From NCBI GenBank assembly GCA_002490665.1, contig DKUL01000033.1, positions 15,426 through 79,425 of the forward strand: a stretch of DNA of 64,000 nt, given 5' to 3'. Both the position numbers and the translations under genes were made by a program. This DNA is from Lachnospiraceae bacterium UBA7205 (GTDB taxonomy: Bacteria; Bacillota; Clostridia; Lachnospirales; Lachnospiraceae). Shown in pieces: positions 60,359 to 64,000 of this stretch (positions within the stretch are counted from its first letter, which is position 1; every line of letters begins with the position of its first letter). Below the pieces are notes generated by a model. That model did no database searches. It was not told where the DNA came from and was given only the letters and a program-made list of their open reading frames with translations.

Positions 60359-62277
60359 TAGACTTCGCCTTTCATATCTGCATATGAATACCATTGACGT
60401 GTATTAAATTCTCGCTTCCGATCCTTAGAATATGACCTTACAGGTTCCAGAAAACCTACAATTCTTTGATATGTATCCATTACACCATGTCCACATTCAG
60501 GACAAATATCAGTTCCTACAAACCCGTGATGATTATCACATTCATTAATTCTTGTGTTAAATGCGAAATAAATTACACCAGACTCAGCAATCTTATTCAA
60601 CATATCCCACGCCATATCTATATTAGGAAAATTATGCTCTAAATTAATATGAGCGATTGCCCCACCAGAACATTTTGTATCAAGAATAGAACTCAATCTT
60701 AACTTCTCTTGTACTGTACATTTTTCTGAAAGAGGTATCCATTGGTTAGAATAGATAAATTTATCTTTCTTCTCATATAATAAATTGTCTTTCTGGCATA
60801 GAATAACCGCTGCTCTTTCTGCTGGAACAGATTCAACATTGTAACTAAATTCGTCTGTAAAATTGTCTTTTACATCATTCAAGACCTCAAAAATTTCAGA
60901 TGCAAAATCAATTCCCTGTTCTGTGTAATATACATTTCCAAAATCATCTCTCTGCGTGTATCCAAATGCCTCAATAACTTCATACAATCCCAAAATGCCG
61001 CAAGTGCAATATTGCTTATCCATCTCAATGCCGCCATCACAGTAATTAGGTAATAATCCCTTTTCGGCATTCCTTGAAATAATATGACGAATAACATCAA
61101 GTGATTTGCAACATAGTTCAGTTCTTTTCCTTAATAAATTAAGATATTTCTTTTCGTTAAACTCTGTTTCATATGCAATTCTCATAAGATTAATTGTATT
61201 AACTTTGACTGATCCAATAGATAATGCTGTACCACCAATAGAGTTGATAAAGCCATCAAGTTTTGATGTATCAGAAAGCAAGCGGCAACAATTACTAAGT
61301 ACACCAACATTATCACTCATAAAGAAATTACTATCATTCCATTTTGTGTTATGGTCAGAACACCATCTCGCAAATTCTTCATCTTGAAATTTTCCATCTT
61401 TATAAAGTAATGAATATGTAAGCACAGGAAATGTAAACATATTACTGCTACGAATATCAGATACAACTTCCATGAATATTTTCTGATGTTCAATCAACTC
61501 ATCTATATAATCTATTGCAAATGTCCCATCTGGAAATTCCACACCACCAAATAATGCTTCAAGATAGTGTCTATCAAAAATTGATACATTTACAAATGCT
61601 GACTGATCCACTCTCAAAAATGGCTGATTTAATCTGTAAATAAATTTCTGAAAAGACTGTCTAATATAGTAATCTTTATCTCTCAAAAAATATCCTTCAT
61701 CACAATCTTTCTTCCAAAAGTAGAAAGTCCACAATAATACGTTTGGTAAACCACAAGCTCCTGAACTTCTATTACTCATAAAAGACACAAACTCAATTAC
61801 ATCATCTAAAAATGTTGTCAAATGTCCAGGTGCTTTATTATTGTAGTCTTCTAAGAAAAATAAGCCTTCTTTTGCAAGTCTGGTTAAATCGTAAGCATAA
61901 CAATATGGCTTATAAGTAGCACTTGGAGCATCATGCAAATAGAATCCACCATTATATTCTGTTTCCAACCATTCTTTTGCTGTCCTCAATCCATACTTCT
62001 TTTTTAGTTCGTAGAAAATTTTATTAAATGCAAATAATTTATCTTCTGACTTACCTTTTTCACCCAACATACTGCAAATATCTTTATGATGAGCATTTGC
62101 GTTCCCATCAATAGTAACGTCTGCAACATTTTTATCTACAAATCCATCTATAAAATCAGAAAAATTAAGCTGTGATTCATTAAAGCCGTTTAATATTTCA
62201 AAATCCTCACCATATTTTGCATCAATTGTAGATAATGCCCTCTCGAAATCTTTATTCATTTTAATAGGAATATTCAT
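60358..62277 (-). CDS. nrdD: Anaerobic (class III) ribonucleoside-triphosphate reductase
   Basis: This enzyme reduces NTPs to dNTPs without oxygen, using a glycyl radical. The 639 residues lack an N-terminal ATP-cone, as in compact phage and clostridial forms. Near the C-terminus are a Cys-rich zinc site (NECDNHHGFVGTDICPECGHG) and the glycyl radical loop YQRIVGFLEPVRSY. The barrel contains SGACGLPNVLLWTF and a double Cys in LSNCCRLLSD, where the thiyl radical Cys of the family lies. A glutaredoxin-like gene lies upstream and activase and FTR-like genes downstream, which suggests a redoxin rather than formate as reductant. Confidence 0.93.
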   Translation of the reverse strand: MNIPIKMNKDFERALSTIDAKYGEDFEILNGFNESQLNFSDFIDGFVDKNVADVTIDGNANAHHKDICSMLGEKGKSEDKLFAFNKIFYELKKKYGLRTAKEWLETEYNGGFYLHDAPSATYKPYCYAYDLTRLAKEGLFFLEDYNNKAPGHLTTFLDDVIEFVSFMSNRSSGACGLPNVLLWTFYFWKKDCDEGYFLRDKDYYIRQSFQKFIYRLNQPFLRVDQSAFVNVSIFDRHYLEALFGGVEFPDGTFAIDYIDELIEHQKIFMEVVSDIRSSNMFTFPVLTYSLLYKDGKFQDEEFARWCSDHNTKWNDSNFFMSDNVGVLSNCCRLLSDTSKLDGFINSIGGTALSIGSVKVNTINLMRIAYETEFNEKKYLNLLRKRTELCCKSLDVIRHIISRNAEKGLLPNYCDGGIEMDKQYCTCGILGLYEVIEAFGYTQRDDFGNVYYTEQGIDFASEIFEVLNDVKDNFTDEFSYNVESVPAERAAVILCQKDNLLYEKKDKFIYSNQWIPLSEKCTVQEKLRLSSILDTKCSGGAIAHINLEHNFPNIDMAWDMLNKIAESGVIYFAFNTRINECDNHHGFVGTDICPECGHGVMDTYQRIVGFLEPVRSYSKDRKREFNTRQWYSYADMKGEV

Positions 62278-62295
62278 GTACTTTATCAGTCCTCC

Positions 62296-62496
62296 CTAAT
62301 TGCTATTAATCCAATCACTTGCTGTTTTGAAGTCCATACTTACACCATCAACTTCAAGAACTGGTACAGACAAGTAACCTTTTTCTTTCATTTCCTCAAT
62401 ATCATTTACTTCTTCATATGATATATTTTTCTGTTTCAATTTTTTTTCTAACACATTACACTTTGGGCAATGTGTTGAATATAAAATTACTGTCAA
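62296..62496 (-). CDS. Glutaredoxin-like redoxin
   Basis: This 66-residue thioredoxin-fold protein has active site STHCPKCNVLEKKL, and SVPVLEVDGVSMDFKTASDW with the cis-Pro and GSH/redoxin-binding region. The length and sequence resemble short NrdH-like redoxins. It lies 18 bases upstream of nrdD on the same strand, so it is a natural candidate to reduce NrdD's active-site disulfide. Confidence 0.85.
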   Translation of the reverse strand: MTVILYSTHCPKCNVLEKKLKQKNISYEEVNDIEEMKEKGYLSVPVLEVDGVSMDFKTASDWINSN

Positions 62497-62511
62497 TAAC
62501 TATTTCCTCCA

Positions 62512-62673
62512 TTATCTCTCATCAACTAATTCTTCCAACACTCCACCAATCTCAGCAACAATAATCCCGATTGCCAGTGGCACAGCAGACTTCTTAACTA
62601 AAGCAACAATCCCACCAATAATCCTAATAGCCGATTTACCAAGACTAATAAATAAATGTCCTTTACTGTTCAT
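62512..62673 (-). CDS. Small membrane protein of the integrated element
   Basis: This 53-residue protein begins MNSKGHLFISLGKSAIRIIG and has a hydrophobic stretch (about residues 15-46) interrupted by two Lys, ending in acidic EELVDER. It might be a membrane helix hairpin or a holin-like peptide, but nothing proves this. The ATG lies about a dozen bases after GGAGGAG within the end of the upstream ATPase gene (11-base overlap). Confidence 0.5.
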   Translation of the reverse strand: MNSKGHLFISLGKSAIRIIGGIVALVKKSAVPLAIGIIVAEIGGVLEELVDER

Positions 62674-63202
62674 TTTCTCTGATCTCCTCCACAATTTTAT
62701 TTGCTATAATCTCACAATCCAATCCACTTGACGTAGCAAAATTATAAGTAATATTCATAGTATCCAATGCATCTATAATCTGCTTTCTAACTTCCAATGC
62801 TTCTTCTTCATTTTGGAATCTTCCTTCATCTTCGTATGTATGCTTTCTTGTAAGTAGATAGTTCCTGTTGTCATATGAATCAAATACATTACGAACTGTC
62901 TTATTAAATTCTTCTCCAAGTGTTTCATCATTATTATATACAATACAAAGGATCAGAGGTGAATCTACCACCATAACTTGAACTTTATCTCTTACTCTTC
63001 CCATCTTGAAAGATTGCTTACCAAATAGATATTCTTGATGTTTGAATACTTCTCCATTATTCTCATACACCTTATCTTTTGCAAATTCAGAAACATATTC
63101 TGCATTTATGCCTTTTCTTTTCAATCTTGCCGTAATATCCATAGCAGCCGTACTTTTACCTGCTCCTGGTTCACCAAATAAATTTATTACTATTGTGTTC
63201 AA
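62663..63202 (-). CDS. P-loop NTPase/kinase-like protein
   Basis: This 179-residue protein begins MNTIVINLFGEPGAGKSTAA with a perfect Walker A. VMVVDSPLILC forms a Walker-B-like or DxD motif, and TRKHTYEDEGRFQNEEEA resembles a lid region. The size and layout resemble NadR-like or nucleoside/nucleotide kinases encoded by large phages. A role in nucleotide or NAD salvage would fit the neighbouring dut and nrdD, but the substrate is unknown. Confidence 0.75.
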   Translation of the reverse strand: MNTIVINLFGEPGAGKSTAAMDITARLKRKGINAEYVSEFAKDKVYENNGEVFKHQEYLFGKQSFKMGRVRDKVQVMVVDSPLILCIVYNNDETLGEEFNKTVRNVFDSYDNRNYLLTRKHTYEDEGRFQNEEEALEVRKQIIDALDTMNITYNFATSSGLDCEIIANKIVEEIRENEQ

Positions 63203-63220
63203 TTAGATTCCTCCAAATTT

Positions 63221-63649
63221 CTATTTACTGTAAAAACATGTATATGGTCTAAACTCGACTATTCCATAAAAAGGATTCTTGATCCCATCATATTCACTGC
63301 CCAATGATTCAGGAATTGCTTTCATGATAAATCCTTTATTATATCCACCATCCCATATATCTCTTTCTATTTCTTGTTTACTCAAATATTTTGAAATGAT
63401 TTGTGAAATAATACTCAAATCAAAATCAAACTGGAATTCCGTCCACCCATCTTTTACGCCTTCGTAAGCCCAACCAGTACAATATCTTCCGTCTTCTGTT
63501 ATTTGATAAACACATTTTGATGGTTTATCTTTTCTAGTAAAGCAACTAATATTACCAGAAGATTTTAATGCAAATTCAAGTGCATTATATAAATCATCTC
63601 CATGTCCTAAATCTCCACTAATTTGTAATACTTGATTACTTGAAAACAT
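63221..63649 (-). CDS. Hypothetical protein of the integrated element
   Basis: This 142-residue soluble protein begins MFSSNQVLQISGDLGHGDDL. It has many aromatic residues and no recognised domain, signal peptide or membrane helix. A segment DLSIISQIISKYLSKQEIER may be a helix pair. It is probably co-transcribed with the ATPase gene 18 bases downstream. Confidence 0.6.
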   Translation of the reverse strand: MFSSNQVLQISGDLGHGDDLYNALEFALKSSGNISCFTRKDKPSKCVYQITEDGRYCTGWAYEGVKDGWTEFQFDFDLSIISQIISKYLSKQEIERDIWDGGYNKGFIMKAIPESLGSEYDGIKNPFYGIVEFRPYTCFYSK

Positions 63650-63697
63650 TTTTCACCTACTTTCTCACCCAATGAAACAGGCATTTTATTACCATCA

Positions 63698-63940
63698 TTA
63701 CCGTTCCAAATACCAATCACCAAGCCATCTTGAGCCACATATTTTACAAGCATAATTCGCACATGCATATTTTTTACCATTTATTTCTTTTACATTATAT
63801 AAGATAAGTTTATAAAATCCTGGTAAATTAACTGGATCTTTTGTTTTCTCTGCGCCACAAAAAATACACTTATCAAATTCATAAAAAGAACCCATTTTTT
63901 CTCTTTTATTTATAATCTTTTGTTCTCTTTCGTTAATCAT
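63698..63940 (-). CDS. Zinc-ribbon-like small protein
   Basis: This 80-residue protein begins MINEREQKIINKREKMGSFY and has two Cys pairs, DKCIFCGAEK and CANYACKICGSRW, that should bind one zinc ion. AAAGG lies about 10 bases before the ATG. Such proteins are frequent in phage genomes without a defined role. It is the last complete gene in the window; upstream sequence to the right edge (63941-64000) is AT-rich and shows no further gene start. Confidence 0.65.
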   Translation of the reverse strand: MINEREQKIINKREKMGSFYEFDKCIFCGAEKTKDPVNLPGFYKLILYNVKEINGKKYACANYACKICGSRWLGDWYLER

Positions 63941-64000
63941 ATTTGAATCAACCTTTCACATATATTATCATCTTAATATACTGTTATCGTTCCAATTGCT

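Noticed and set aside
1..64000. tRNA or rRNA genes
   Set aside because: No T-loop-like motif with a matching acceptor stem and no conserved rRNA stretch was noticed on either strand. A covariance-model search was not possible here.

Overview
The window looks like the chromosome of a spore-forming anaerobic Firmicute of the Clostridia, most likely a gut Lachnospiraceae. The evidence is the gene content: CotJ spore-coat proteins and a GerA germination protein, a group-B-like [FeFe]-hydrogenase, a separate MetH activation protein, DUF1292/DUF2225 proteins, cytoplasmic pectin enzymes and Gram-positive promoters and ribosome sites. No rRNA, tRNA or CRISPR was seen. The species cannot be named from the sequence alone.

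Layout. 1-9.8 kb (mostly minus): an edge-truncated cell-wall protein, a leuB-ilvD-ilvB operon, a PAP2 phosphatase, yajC, tgt, a VanY-type carboxypeptidase and, on plus, aroC. 9.8-17.7 kb: a beta-propeller lactonase-like protein, a YtrA-type regulator/ABC transporter operon with its own promoter and operator, and a B12-dependent methionine synthase whose reactivation domain is a separate gene. 17.7-21.4 kb: a minus-strand operon of a sirtuin-like protein, a GlgX-like GH13 protein, a DUF5662 protein and a small Cys-rich protein; the first two have lost key catalytic residues. 21.6-27.8 kb: DUF1292 and DUF2225 proteins, a UvrD-like helicase, gltX and a hydrogenase. 27.9-34.6 kb: an operon for cytoplasmic breakdown of pectin fragments (GH28, GH105, CE8, a sugar isomerase-like protein) and a GH133 glycogen debranching enzyme. 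34.7-37.2 kb: three small membrane proteins and a K+/H+ antiporter.

37.2-54.0 kb appears to be a four-gene two-component/ABC transporter operon that has been split. The ATPase and FtsX-type permease lie at 37.2-40.6 kb, and the response regulator and kinase at 52.4-54.0 kb. Between them are about 11.8 kb of accessory DNA: an antitoxin with a frameshifted PIN toxin, a MobA/MobL relaxase remnant, three large secreted chitinases (two GH18 proteins, one of them with two GH18 domains, and one GH19 protein), the 5' end of an IS3-type transposase gene, and a Y-family polymerase/YolD cassette.

54.1-56.7 kb holds the cotJ operon and a GerA-family germinant receptor gene with a good sigma-G-type promoter. 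That gene is cut off near its 3' end by a mobile element (56.7 kb to the right edge, AT-rich, all minus). The element carries a tyrosine integrase, an excisionase, dUTPase, an anaerobic ribonucleotide reductase (NrdD) with an unusual activase, a glutaredoxin-like protein, a small ferredoxin-thioredoxin-reductase-like protein and several unknown genes. Together these look like an anaerobic phage dNTP-supply module that may carry its own electron path to the reductase.
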